DNA of 43,680 nucleotides from an uncultured Armatimonadota bacterium (GCA_937875395.1 CALNCU010000229.1:1-43680), one strand, 5' to 3'; positions 1 through 9,247 are shown, numbered from the stretch's first letter. Made by a program: numbers and translations. The notes: generated by a model from the sequence alone, not told the origin.

Positions 1-343
<343 letters not shown>

Positions 344-424
344 ATTTAATGTACTCTTCTGCTCAGGCAGAAGAAAGATTCATCCATCTATGCAGTTATC
401 AATGTGCGTTTCATCGGATCATTT

Positions 425-542
<118 letters not shown>

Positions 543-552
543 TATTAATGAA

Positions 553-586
553 AAGCCTCTGAGTTTATGCTCAGAGGCTTTTTTAT
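553..586 (+). terminator. Rho-independent terminator of the rRNA operon
   Basis: AAGCCTCTGAG (553-563) and CTCAGAGGCTT (570-580) form a perfect 11-bp stem with a 6-base loop. A T-rich tract follows to about 588. It lies directly behind the 5S gene. Confidence 0.95.
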
Positions 587-636
587 TTGCATATGATTCA
601 ACTATTATCGGCAGGCAGTTCCAGCAGCTATACGTC

Positions 637-1332
637 TCACTTCTTCGCCCTTCCCACGGGCATCAGGTAGACGGGGGTTATGGTATCCGGCGCCGCAAGG
701 GCGGTTTTCAGCCTGCCCGCGTCAAACCCTGCCATGGAGACTGTTCCAAGCCCCAGTGATCCGGCTTGAAGGTAGATATTCTCTGTCACGTGGCCTGCCT
801 CCAGGTCCGTGAAATGCGCAGACTTGCTTCCAAAGCGGCTGGATGCATAAGCGGAATCGGCTGCAATCACTATGAACATGGGGGCATCCTTTACTTGTGA
901 CCGGCTCCCTGCGGCAAAGAGTTCGGCCCGTTTATCGCCCAAAGATATGGTTGTAATGGTATGCCCCTTGGGCGTGTACTTGTATACACCCGCCCCAAGC
1001 CCGCTCACATTTCCAGCGACGGCGTATATGGTGAGGGGATAGACGGCCATTGCAGACGGGGCGGCTCTGTGCCCCGTGGATGCATCGGTAATCCCCTGTG
1101 CGGCCCATAAAAGCTGGGAGAGTTCCGCAAGGGTTACGGGATCGGCCGCGTAGCTTCTAACAGATCTACGGGTGGCAATAGCCTTCTCTACAGAGATTGT
1201 TCCCTCCGTTTTGGGCGATGGAAGTACCACGGTGGGGCCCTGTTCCGGCACGGTATTCTGCGCCCGGGTAGGCAAGGACGCAATCATAAGAGCTGCCGTT
1301 ATGCAGATGATACATACATTTGCATATGTCAT
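637..1332 (-). CDS. Exported SagB-type nitroreductase-family protein
   Basis: 231 aa. Residues 1-24 look like a Sec signal peptide (hydrophobic core, then a TRAQ-type cleavage region). The rest resembles the SagB/ThcOx branch of the FMN-dependent nitroreductase fold: an ATRRSVRSY segment (residues ~53-61, FMN phosphate contact), an APSAMAVYPL segment and a C-terminal NIYLQAGSLGLGT helix. Family members are flavin oxidoreductases, some of which oxidise azolines in peptide natural products. No precursor-peptide or cyclodehydratase gene is visible nearby, so the substrate is unknown. The start is supported by GGAGG six bases upstream of ATG. It is divergent from the 748-aa gene. A weak promoter-like TTGATA...TATCCT pair lies just upstream of this start. 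Confidence 0.85.
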   Translation of the reverse strand: MTYANVCIICITAALMIASLPTRAQNTVPEQGPTVVLPSPKTEGTISVEKAIATRRSVRSYAADPVTLAELSQLLWAAQGITDASTGHRAAPSAMAVYPLTIYAVAGNVSGLGAGVYKYTPKGHTITTISLGDKRAELFAAGSRSQVKDAPMFIVIAADSAYASSRFGSKSAHFTDLEAGHVTENIYLQAGSLGLGTVSMAGFDAGRLKTALAAPDTITPVYLMPVGRAKK

Positions 1333-1402
1333 AACATACCTCCAAGTTTTTGCAGGATAATATATGTATAGTTTCCTATCAACGGCTCGCTTTAAACAAA
1401 GC

Positions 1403-1431
1403 TTGCCCGGTGCAGGTTTTCATGCTACAAT
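1403..1431 (+). promoter_or_regulatory. Putative sigma70-type promoter for the 748-aa membrane protein
   Basis: TTGCCC (1403-1408) and TACAAT (1426-1431) are separated by 17 bases. The pair lies about 55 bases upstream of the GTG start at 1486, in the divergent intergenic region. Confidence 0.5.
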
Positions 1432-1485
1432 CTCCCCTGTAACCAACATAATAATCTCCATCAGTTATAGTATTGGGTAACCAGC

Positions 1486-3732
1486 GTGAATAGAATTCTT
1501 AAATCAGCCATTCTCAGCCTTGGTCTTCTCTGCCTCTTTGCAGGTATCTGCATGGCGGGCGCACGTCCCGTTGCCGGGGAGCGTTTTACAGTGCGCCGCG
1601 TGGCGGTTATACTTCTTCCTGCAACAACTCTCTCAGACCTGCTCTCGGCGGATATGCCTAATACCGGGATGCTTATAAAGGGCGGCGCGTTGGGACTTAT
1701 GAACTCCCGTACGCCGGGGCGCCCGGATGGAGAGGCACCGGAGAGTTATTATTTGGATTACAGTCCGCAAAGCGCGTATGTTACGCTGGGTGCCGGTGCA
1801 AGAGCGGTGGCCGGTGTGGATGCCAGGTACGCATTTAACAGGGATGAAAACGTGTTGGGTGTATCGGCAAAAGATATCCTCTTCCGCCGGACGCTTACAG
1901 GCGCGGATGATGCCCGTATTATCCATACTGGTATCGCCAAACTGGTGCATGATCAGGAGAGTCTGAATTACAGCATAACGGTGGGCGCGTTGGGGAGTGC
2001 GCTTAAGGCTGCCGAGATGAAAACGGCGGTTATAGGCAACTCTGATGATGGCACGCCGCGCAGAGAGGCAGTTGCCGTCTGCATGGATGGCCGGGGGAGG
2101 GTGGACCTTGGCGATGTAGGCCCCCTGATGTCCCTGCCGTCTCCGCTCTCTCCGCTTGGGTTCCGCACAAACACTCCGCGCCTTCTTTTGGAGGCAGAGC
2201 GGTGCATCCCCCAGGCGGAACTTACAGTGATAGAGCTTGGCGATACTGCCCGGGCAGACCGGGCCCGCCCATATACTATGGATGCCGTCTATAAACGGAA
2301 TATGTCTGCCGCCTTAAAAGAGGCAGACCAGGTTATAGGTAAGTTAACCGGCATTGCCGCTAAAAACGGGGCGCTTATAGTATTGCTTTCTCCTTATCCC
2401 CCTTCATCCGTTATGGCAAAGACTAAAAACAGCCTCTGCCCGGTAGTGGTCTTTGGCGAAGGATTTCCTTCAGGGCTCATCCTCTCCGGCTCTACCCGTA
2501 CTGCCGGAATTTGCACTAATGCAGATATTGCGCCGTCTATATTGGGATGGCTGGGCGTACCTTCCCCGAAAGAGTTTATGGGGCGGTGCATTGCGGTTAA
2601 GGGGTGCCCGGATGCCGCTGGGTATCTATTATGGTTTAACAACCGGGCGGGGATGCAGGTAAAAAGCTATGCCGTGGTACGCCAGGTTGTTGTGGCAACC
2701 ATAGTCTTTGTGGTGGTGTTTACCCTGCTCTGGTTTCTTATTCCGTTTGGGCCGGGGCGGCGCACTCTCTCTACCCTTGCGCTCCTCCCGCCGTCTGTTG
2801 CGCCGGCACTCTTCTTTGCCGCTCTTCTGCCCACGGGGAGCATAGTGGTTGCGTGGCTGCAGGTGCTGGTCTTTTCGGCTCTCCTTGTCTGGGGTGCGCT
2901 TCTTATTATGCGTGAGGAGCTTAGGGCGCTTATGCTTATTTCCGGGATCTTTACGGTTGCGGTTGCACTAGACCTGCTCTGCGGCGGAATGCTCTCCCGG
3001 TTCTCCATCCTTGGTTATTCCGTGGTGGACGGCGCCAGGTACTACGGGCTGGGTAACGAGCTGATGGGGGCGCTCTTGGGTGGGAGCCTGCTTGCCGTTT
3101 GCGTAATTCTATACTCTGTTAAAGCCGCCAGAGGCGTTGCCCGAATAGTGCTTGCCTGCGGGCTTGCGGCAGCGGTTGCGGTTATAGGTTCGCCCATGGT
3201 GGGCGCAAATATGGGCGGTGCAATCTCTGTGGTGGCCGCCTTTGGGGTTGCGCTTGCCGCCACTTCCGGACAGACGCTTAACCTGCGCCGGGTTCTTCTT
3301 ATTGTACTTGGTGTTGCGGCCGTTCTTTCTGTATTTGCCGGATTGGATATGCTTCGCGGCCCGGAGAATGAATCTCATCTGGGAAGGGCTCTCCGCCTTA
3401 TGTGTTCGGGCGGGCCGGAGCATATATGGCTGATTATTAAAAGAAAGCTTGCAATGAACTTTATGCTTGTCCGTTTTAGCGGGTGGAGCAGGCTGATTCT
3501 GGCTTATGTTGCAAGTCTTGCGGCGATTCTGGCTCTTTCTGATAAAAATAAAAAACCCTGGCCGCTGCCGTATTATTTAAGGGTTGCGGTTCTTGGTATT
3601 GCAGCCGCCTCCGCAGCGGCATTTATCTTTAACGATTCCGGCGTTGTAGCTGCCGGAACATGCTTGGGCTATGCATGGAGTATGCTTGTAATCCTTGCGG
3701 CGCGTGCCGCAGATGGAAAACCGGCCCGGTAA
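1486..3732 (+). CDS. Membrane protein with alkaline-phosphatase-like ectodomain
   Basis: 748 aa, GTG start. Residues 1-25 are a signal peptide or first membrane helix. Residues ~35-375 resemble the alkaline phosphatase/sulfatase superfamily core: a buried first strand (VAVILLPATT), a GLMNSRT segment near the usual nucleophile region, and a TNADIAPSILGWLGVP segment like the metal-site region of that fold. From ~395 to the end there are about eight to ten hydrophobic helices, with a conserved-looking RYYGLGNELMG motif between two of them. Proteins of this build occur in Firmicutes and other phyla without assigned function; an envelope polymer or lipid role is plausible but unproven. Several metal ligands expected of an active phosphatase are not obvious to me. 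It runs convergently towards the gene at 3849. Confidence 0.7.
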   Translation: MNRILKSAILSLGLLCLFAGICMAGARPVAGERFTVRRVAVILLPATTLSDLLSADMPNTGMLIKGGALGLMNSRTPGRPDGEAPESYYLDYSPQSAYVTLGAGARAVAGVDARYAFNRDENVLGVSAKDILFRRTLTGADDARIIHTGIAKLVHDQESLNYSITVGALGSALKAAEMKTAVIGNSDDGTPRREAVAVCMDGRGRVDLGDVGPLMSLPSPLSPLGFRTNTPRLLLEAERCIPQAELTVIELGDTARADRARPYTMDAVYKRNMSAALKEADQVIGKLTGIAAKNGALIVLLSPYPPSSVMAKTKNSLCPVVVFGEGFPSGLILSGSTRTAGICTNADIAPSILGWLGVPSPKEFMGRCIAVKGCPDAAGYLLWFNNRAGMQVKSYAVVRQVVVATIVFVVVFTLLWFLIPFGPGRRTLSTLALLPPSVAPALFFAALLPTGSIVVAWLQVLVFSALLVWGALLIMREELRALMLISGIFTVAVALDLLCGGMLSRFSILGYSVVDGARYYGLGNELMGALLGGSLLAVCVILYSVKAARGVARIVLACGLAAAVAVIGSPMVGANMGGAISVVAAFGVALAATSGQTLNLRRVLLIVLGVAAVLSVFAGLDMLRGPENESHLGRALRLMCSGGPEHIWLIIKRKLAMNFMLVRFSGWSRLILAYVASLAAILALSDKNKKPWPLPYYLRVAVLGIAAASAAAFIFNDSGVVAAGTCLGYAWSMLVILAARAADGKPAR

Positions 3733-3761
3733 AAAAGGGAGCAGGCTCTCCGCCCGCTCCC
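3731..3761 (-). terminator. Rho-independent terminator (minus strand)
   Basis: On the minus strand GGGAGC (3761-3756) and GCTCCC (3742-3737) form a stem followed directly by six T (3736-3731). It lies about 90 bases downstream of the 369-aa repeat protein and also separates it from the convergent gene that stops at 3732. Confidence 0.8.
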
Positions 3762-3848
3762 CGCGCTATTACAGAAACCAATCGCCAAAACCCTCCGGTG
3801 GCGTGCAAAACACCCTGCCGCCGAAGCATCCTTTTGCATAATTAAGGG

Positions 3849-4958
3849 CTAGTAGCAGGACCCTCCCGCTGTGTTGGGGGTCTGCATCTGTGTTCCTGCC
3901 ACCGCGCTTGTGCTTGGATACATGGTTGATTCGCCGTTGCGGGAGAACGGCCACCTGCTTACATCCAACGCAACATCTGGATCTATGCCCCTGTTAAGAG
4001 CAATCTGACGCCAGGTGAAGCCCTGCAGCTTGGTCATTCTAAGCAGGGTTCCTATATCCTCTCCGGTTACGGATGCAATGTTGGCTGCTACGGCTACATC
4101 CTGCCACGTATAACCCCGTCTCTGCCAGTATTCCCAGACCTGGGCTGTAACAATGGGCGCGCCGTTGCCGTAGGTTCTGTAGTAAATGAGCGGCGCAACA
4201 ATGGGTGCCGCTGTGCCAACCTGCTGCTGTGTTCCGGCTACTGTTACGACCATGGGCGACATGAGCATGGCAACTGTTGTGTTGCAGGTTGATGCAACCT
4301 GATCCCAGCTCTGCCCCTGTGACAGCATATTGGCTATGTTTGAAGGCGAGTTGTTGCACCGTACGGCAGCGTTGGCTATAAGGTTGATATCGTTATAGCT
4401 CCACCCCTGCATTCTTAGGGTTGCCACCTGCTGGGCGGTAAGTCCGTAGCGCTGCATAATAAGCTGCTGCTGAAGCGCCTCATCTGCCGGCATTACAGCC
4501 ATGCAGGGGAAGTTGGCCGCTGCAACTGCAGTACCCGGAAGATTCCCCTGGGCAACTATGGTTGTGGGTAAGGGGTTTGTACTGTTGGCCGGTTCCAATG
4601 ACACGGCAATGGCGTTGTAAGGGCCGCTTGCCGAGAAATTGGTCAGCCTTATCCGGGTGCTCAGGGTTGAGCCGGTGAACACGCCAAGGCTGCTCCTTGT
4701 GTTTTGAGCGGTGTTTACCAGCCATCCTTCATAGACCATGTTTGAAGCAGGTGCTACGTTCATGTTGGCGTTAATCTCTACGTTTGTGTAGGGATTAGGC
4801 CCGGAGATCATGCCTGCAATGGTTGAGGCTGATCCGTTTATGCCAGAGCTGCCTACCGGCGAGAGTGTGACGTTGTATACGCCTTGTGCGCTGGCTGCGC
4901 CAACTATCATTATAAGCGCTATGGCGACAATTACCAGCTTAAGTCCTATGTTCTTCAT
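3849..4958 (-). CDS. Secreted protein with RskA-like domain and tandem repeats
   Basis: 369 aa from the ATG at 4958. The ATG 15 bases further up is less likely, because GGAGG sits five bases before the inner ATG. Residues ~1-25 form a signal peptide ending ASA-Q. Residues ~30-140 resemble the C-terminal domain of anti-sigma-K-type proteins: a YEGWLVNT strand, a GVFTG turn and a VSLEPANS strand. After residue ~155 come two copies of a roughly 50-residue helical unit. Each has an aromatic turn (GWSYNDI / GYTWQDV), an ANxA helix and a second turn (GQSWDQVA / GFTWRQIA). The C-terminus is Ser/Thr-rich and ends CY. No transmembrane segment other than the signal is seen, so it is probably exported. 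It lies 35 bases downstream of hsp20 on the same strand. Function unknown. Confidence 0.75.
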   Translation of the reverse strand: MKNIGLKLVIVAIALIMIVGAASAQGVYNVTLSPVGSSGINGSASTIAGMISGPNPYTNVEINANMNVAPASNMVYEGWLVNTAQNTRSSLGVFTGSTLSTRIRLTNFSASGPYNAIAVSLEPANSTNPLPTTIVAQGNLPGTAVAAANFPCMAVMPADEALQQQLIMQRYGLTAQQVATLRMQGWSYNDINLIANAAVRCNNSPSNIANMLSQGQSWDQVASTCNTTVAMLMSPMVVTVAGTQQQVGTAAPIVAPLIYYRTYGNGAPIVTAQVWEYWQRRGYTWQDVAVAANIASVTGEDIGTLLRMTKLQGFTWRQIALNRGIDPDVALDVSRWPFSRNGESTMYPSTSAVAGTQMQTPNTAGGSCY

Positions 4959-4993
4959 CCCTTCCTCCTTCATGAATTTTAGGTTGCGTTCTG

Positions 4994-5431
4994 CTATGAT
5001 TCTATGTTGACTTTTATCTCTTTTGCTTTGGCTTCCTGGGCCTTTGGCGCATCTATTTCCAGAAGCCCGTTTTTAAAGGATGCCTTTACCTGGTCTGGTT
5101 TAATGGCTGTTGGCATGGCTATGGTGCGGAAGAATTGTCCGGTATGTCTCTCCCTTCTTACAAATCCGCCTTCTTTGGTTTCTTCTTCCTCTTTAAATTC
5201 ACCCTTCAGGCTTATGCTGTCATCCATGGCGGTGATCTGTATATCTTCTGCCTTAAGGCCCGGCAGCTCTGCCTTTAGAACAACATCGTTCTCCTTTTCC
5301 ATAACATCCACCGCCGGCAGCATGACTTCCGCAAGGGCCTCTCTGGGTTGTGTAAAACTGGAGAAGAGCCGATCCATATCTTCACGCATTCTTCTTAGTT
5401 CGCTTAATGGCTCCCATCTTGACAAGCTCAT
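4994..5431 (-). CDS. hsp20: Small heat shock protein, Hsp20/alpha-crystallin family
   Basis: 145 aa, normal length for bacterial Hsp20. The alpha-crystallin domain covers about residues 40-140: AELPGLKAEDI, a SLKGEF strand, RRERHTGQFFRTI, and the conserved A-x-x-x-n-G-L-L motif (ASFKNGLLEI). The C-terminal tail is short and charged. ATP-independent holdase that keeps unfolding proteins soluble for the Hsp70 system. The start is backed by GGAGGG eight bases upstream. It lies 361 bases downstream of grpE and just upstream of the repeat protein, so it may be an end part of the stress operon or have its own promoter. I see no CIRCE element upstream. Confidence 0.96.
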   Translation of the reverse strand: MSLSRWEPLSELRRMREDMDRLFSSFTQPREALAEVMLPAVDVMEKENDVVLKAELPGLKAEDIQITAMDDSISLKGEFKEEEETKEGGFVRRERHTGQFFRTIAMPTAIKPDQVKASFKNGLLEIDAPKAQEAKAKEIKVNIES

Positions 5432-5792
5432 GGCATATCCCTCCGATGTGCAGTTGGTGTGAATAACATGCTGCAGTCACAAGCATCTGATACCCGCCAA
5501 TAAATTTGCCCAAACCCGTGTGCGCAATTTATAGGGGCCGTGAGATGGGTTGCAGGTTGGGTTGGCGGATGGGAATGCTGATATTTTTCTAATTTTTCTG
5601 AGGGAGCAGGGCAGTGCGCCTGCGCCGGCAGGCATAAACGTAATGATAACGGGGTGGCTGTACTTCCAGCCCGGCCCCGCCATGCCGGATACTGCCTGTG
5701 GGGAGATAAGGCTGTTTATCCGGCATATATGGCGTTCAGGTTTTTATTCTTTGCAGCAGTGCAGGCGGAGCATGGAGTGATGCTTCGCCGGT
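5432..5792. other. Gap between grpE and hsp20, no gene seen
   Basis: 361 bases. The open frames here are short and resemble nothing I know. The only clear structure is an inverted repeat: GCCTGC (5618-5623), loop GCCG, GCAGGC (5628-5633). It has no T tract on either strand, so it is a weak terminator candidate at best. In many bacteria dnaK would follow grpE here, but it does not. Confidence 0.6.
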
Positions 5793-6449
5793 TTACGGTT
5801 TGCAGGAGACTTTTACCATGCTTGGGCGGATCACTTTTTTATCCAGCATGTAGCCCTTCAACATCTCTTCAACCACTATGTTTTCCGGGCATTCTTCTGT
5901 CTCATAACGCATAACCGCCTCATGTTTTGTGGGATCAAACTGGGCGCCTTCTGCTTCTATTTCTTTTACGCCTTCCTTTTCAAGGGCTTCCTTGAGCTGG
6001 CGCATAATAAGCAGTACTCCGCTGTGCAGGGCATCAAAATCTTTTGATTCTTCTGCAGATTTTATGGCCCGTTCAAAGTTATCCATAACGGGGAGAAGTT
6101 TTAACGCAAAGTCTTCTATGGCAAACTTACGCATGCCTTCCATCTCTTCGCGGGTTCTGCGCCGGTAGTTGTTAAAATCTGCAAACGTGCGGATAAAGCT
6201 GTCGTGCTCTTCCTCCGCCTTCTTTTCGGCGGCCCGGCATCTCTCAAGCAGGTCTTTTACGTCTTCCGGTAGAATTTCTTCTGCGCCGGATTCGGCCACA
6301 ATATCCGCCTCATCCGGGGATTCCGTCAGCACTTCATCCGGTACTGTTCCGGTTTGGGCTATCTCTTTGTCTCGCTCTTCCTGTGCCGGGGTGCCGGGGG
6401 CGCCCAGCGTTTCTTCCGGTTCTATTTTTATTTTATGCTTGCTTGTCAT
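5793..6449 (-). CDS. grpE: Nucleotide exchange factor GrpE
   Basis: 218 aa from the ATG at 6449. GGAGG lies nine bases upstream of this codon. A longer reading from 6491 would overlap the chaperonin gene and has no such site. Residues ~1-65 are acidic and low-complexity. Residues ~70-130 form the long GrpE coiled coil (ERCRAAEKKAEEEHDSF, then FADFNNYRRRTREEME). The C-terminal beta domain contains GVKEIEAEGAQFDPTKHEAV and VVEEMLKGYML, both typical of GrpE. It releases ADP from DnaK. It starts eight bases after the chaperonin stop, so the two are very likely co-transcribed and translationally coupled. dnaK and dnaJ are not in the window. Confidence 0.96.
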   Translation of the reverse strand: MTSKHKIKIEPEETLGAPGTPAQEERDKEIAQTGTVPDEVLTESPDEADIVAESGAEEILPEDVKDLLERCRAAEKKAEEEHDSFIRTFADFNNYRRRTREEMEGMRKFAIEDFALKLLPVMDNFERAIKSAEESKDFDALHSGVLLIMRQLKEALEKEGVKEIEAEGAQFDPTKHEAVMRYETEECPENIVVEEMLKGYMLDKKVIRPSMVKVSCKP

Positions 6450-6456
6450 GTTTATA

Positions 6457-8034
6457 CTATCCTCCGGCAGGTATATCTGCATGCGGCGCAATGGGTGTAT
6501 TATCGCGTCGCTTTATTATTACGTTAATTCTAAGTATGGCTTCGGCAATCTCTGCCGCCGTGCAGATTGCCGCGGTTTTAACCTTGGCCGGGTCTACTAC
6601 GCCCAGCGCGTACATATCTGAAACTTCGCCCGTATCGCAGTTGATGCCAAGGGATGCGCATCTCTTTTCTGATTGCGCGGCTATAACGTCTTCCACTTTT
6701 TCAAGGGGATTGAACCCGGCGTTTGTAACAATTTGGGAGAGCGGGCGCCTTAGGGCTTCTGTTACGCAGTCTACGCCGTAGGAGGCCATGCCCCCGGTTT
6801 CGTCTCTGAGCGCAAGGATTTCCCGCGCGGCGGCAATCTCTGCCGCCCCGCCCCCGGGGACTACGCCGGAGAGGAGTACGGACTGCACCGCTGATGCTGC
6901 GTCGCGGGCAATGCGCTCGCGTTCTTCCTTGACTTCACGGGTTGCGGCCCCTACCAGAATGGTTGCTGCCGGCCGGCCCTGTCCGCCTTCTATTCTTGTG
7001 TGTTCCAGCCGTTCATCTCCATATACCCTGGCGCAGGCGCCCAGAAACTCCTGAATCTCTTGCGGCGGCCTTGAAAGTCCCGTGCGTTTTATAATCTTGG
7101 CGCCGGTATGTTCTGCTATGCGGATGATATCTCTTGAAGAGGCTCTTCTTATAACCATTACCCCGGCATCTGTAAGTATCTCTTCTGCGGCATCCGAGAC
7201 GGATTTGTGCGCAACCACCAACCCTATCCCCAGCTTTACTATTTTGTTTACGCTCTCTTTAAACTCTTCTTGGATTGCCATGTAGCGGGAGAACCCGGAT
7301 TCCGTGCCAAGTGCATCGTCTTCCAGGTGTTCCGGCTCAAGGGAATCGTCTATTACAAGCACGCGGGCATTGTCTATGCTGCGCGGCATCATTCTGTTCA
7401 GGCGTTCTTTTTTAATTATAAGGCCGGAGAATACCTGGTTTTTGGCGCCTTCCTCTGCCTCAACTATCTCTGCAAGATGCCATCCGCACTCCCGGAGCTG
7501 TTCCATCCCTGCAAGCCGGGCTGCTTCTACAACCAGGTCTGCAATATCTTTCATCCCTCTTGCAGATATGTACGCCGCCTGCCACAGGAGCGGGTCGTCA
7601 AAACCGGAGACCTCTTTTGTGAGGCTGTCTATAACTTCAAGCGCGCGAACTATGCCCGCCCGCATGCCTTCTATAACCTTTGCCACCGGGACGCCGCGCA
7701 TTATTTGTTCTACGCCTTCGGAGAGCAGGGCGCCTGCAAGCACGGCGGTAGTTGTGGTGCCGTCCCCTACCTCTGCGTCCTGCGCCTCTGCCGCCTGTAC
7801 AAGCATTCCGGCGGCAGGGTGGTTTGCCTCTACCCTGCTTAAGATGGTGCTGCCGTCGTTTGTTATGGTGACGCCGCCAAACCTGTCTACAAGCATGCAG
7901 TTCAGGCCCTTAGGCCCCAGCGTGCCTTCTACAGATGCTGCAAGCGCCCTTACTGCAGATGAATTTGAGATGAGGGCGGAGAACCTGTCCTCTCCATCCG
8001 GCGTATTATTTAGCTGTTTTGCGTTTGTATTCAT
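6457..8034 (-). CDS. Archaeal-like (Group II/III type) chaperonin
   Basis: 525 aa. The sequence follows thermosome/CCT logic, not GroEL logic. LGPKGLNCMLVD (39-50) and VTITNDGSTIL (55-65) match the archaeal LGP+GMDKMLVD and ITNDGATIL segments. The ATPase motif is GDGTTTT (90-96). An insertion with the character of a helical protrusion (the built-in lid of Group II) follows VIDDSLEPEHL. VPGGGAAEI and GVVDPAKVK are the expected C-terminal ATP-site motifs. The C-terminus lacks the GGM repeats of GroEL, and no groES is seen. Bacterial members of this type (Group III) are known from some anaerobic Firmicutes near hsp70-type genes. The site before ATG (GGGAAA) is weak. It lies 94 bases downstream of hrcA and eight bases upstream of grpE. 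Confidence 0.93.
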   Translation of the reverse strand: MNTNAKQLNNTPDGEDRFSALISNSSAVRALAASVEGTLGPKGLNCMLVDRFGGVTITNDGSTILSRVEANHPAAGMLVQAAEAQDAEVGDGTTTTAVLAGALLSEGVEQIMRGVPVAKVIEGMRAGIVRALEVIDSLTKEVSGFDDPLLWQAAYISARGMKDIADLVVEAARLAGMEQLRECGWHLAEIVEAEEGAKNQVFSGLIIKKERLNRMMPRSIDNARVLVIDDSLEPEHLEDDALGTESGFSRYMAIQEEFKESVNKIVKLGIGLVVAHKSVSDAAEEILTDAGVMVIRRASSRDIIRIAEHTGAKIIKRTGLSRPPQEIQEFLGACARVYGDERLEHTRIEGGQGRPAATILVGAATREVKEERERIARDAASAVQSVLLSGVVPGGGAAEIAAAREILALRDETGGMASYGVDCVTEALRRPLSQIVTNAGFNPLEKVEDVIAAQSEKRCASLGINCDTGEVSDMYALGVVDPAKVKTAAICTAAEIAEAILRINVIIKRRDNTPIAPHADIPAGG

Positions 8035-8128
8035 GCTTTTCCCGGCAACGGTAAAGGCCGAGGTGTTACACGCTCGACCTTGCTGTTTCTGCTCTCTTTT
8101 AGTGTAAGAGGCGGAGTATTCCGGTTGA

Positions 8129-9166
8129 TTATTCCACGTAGAGCGATGTTAAAAGCTCGCTCAGGTTTTCTGCCATGAAGCGGACTGCCGCAACGGTGTG
8201 GCTGTAATCCATCCTTGTAGGGCCTACCACTCCTATGCTTCCGCAGACTTTATCTCCCAGCATGTAACGGGAGACTACCACGCTGCACTCCTGCATTTCA
8301 GAAAGCCGGTTCTCCGAGCCTATTATTACCGTTACATCTCTACCCAATATTGCGCTTGAAAGCACCTGAAAGAGTGTCCGTCGTTCTTCCAGCGCATCAA
8401 GAATGGCGGCTATCCTGTTCCCGGTAAGGAATTCCGGCTGGCGGAGCATGTTGGATGTTCCGTCCAGGTAGATGTTTTTGTTTGTGGCGGCTGCAAGCGC
8501 CTGCCTCATTGCTGTTACGGCGCGGTTATACAGCCACAAGAGCGGTTGAAGGCCTGATGGAAGCTCTTGCTTTGCCTTTTCAGAAAAATCTGCAAGTTCT
8601 ATTCCGCAGAACCGTTCGTTTATAAGGTTGCCCAGCATTACAAGTTCTGATGGCTTTATCTCTGCCTTGTGATCAATATATCTATGGTCTATGCGACCGG
8701 AGTTGAGTACGGTTATAATTAGCAGTTTTCCTGTGCCCACGGCCAGGAGGGCGGCCTGGTTTATGCATATGGTCTCCATCTGCGGAGGGGTTGCCATGGA
8801 GGTATAACATGTAATGGCGGAGAGGATTCGGCAAGTCTGCTGAAGGATGCTGTCTATCTCGCTCTCCATGGGTTCATAGCTCTCTCTTGCCCGGCAGGAG
8901 ACCTCCGGCTCAAGGGTGGACGTGGGCATAAGTTCATCCACATAATACCTGTAGCCCAGGTCTGACGGCACGCGTCCGGCAGATGTATGCGGCTGGCGCA
9001 GGTATCCCATCTCTGAGATGGCGGCAAGTTCGTTTCTTATTGTGGCCGGTTTTACGCCGAAGTTATATCTTTGAGCCAGTGCTTCCGATCCTATGGGTTC
9101 GGCAGTCTCTATATAATCTTGCACTACGGCGGCAAGAATCCGGGCTTTTCTTTCACCCAATCCCAT
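8129..9166 (-). CDS. hrcA: Heat-inducible transcription repressor HrcA
   Basis: 345 aa, the usual length. The N-terminal winged helix (about 1-75) starts with RKARILAAVVQDYIETAEPIGS and contains the recognition-helix region KPATIRNELAAISEMGYL followed by PHTSAGRVPSDLGYRYYVD, both hallmark HrcA segments. The dimerisation and GAF-like parts follow, ending with the GSIGVVGPTRMDY segment. HrcA normally represses chaperone operons by binding CIRCE. I could not find a CIRCE inverted repeat upstream. GAGGT lies six bases before ATG. First gene of the hrcA-chaperonin-grpE cluster, divergent from the response regulator. Confidence 0.97.
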   Translation of the reverse strand: MGLGERKARILAAVVQDYIETAEPIGSEALAQRYNFGVKPATIRNELAAISEMGYLRQPHTSAGRVPSDLGYRYYVDELMPTSTLEPEVSCRARESYEPMESEIDSILQQTCRILSAITCYTSMATPPQMETICINQAALLAVGTGKLLIITVLNSGRIDHRYIDHKAEIKPSELVMLGNLINERFCGIELADFSEKAKQELPSGLQPLLWLYNRAVTAMRQALAAATNKNIYLDGTSNMLRQPEFLTGNRIAAILDALEERRTLFQVLSSAILGRDVTVIIGSENRLSEMQECSVVVSRYMLGDKVCGSIGVVGPTRMDYSHTVAAVRFMAENLSELLTSLYVE

Positions 9167-9247
9167 GTCTTACCTCTATGGTTTGCAGCAGATACCGAAG
9201 AAATTAAAACAGGCTCTCACTTGATATTTGTGTGACAATCTGAGCAC

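Noticed and set aside
7207..7842. 211-aa plus-strand frame inside the chaperonin gene
   Set aside because: Antisense shadow of a clearly recognised gene; composition is that of a reversed coding frame.
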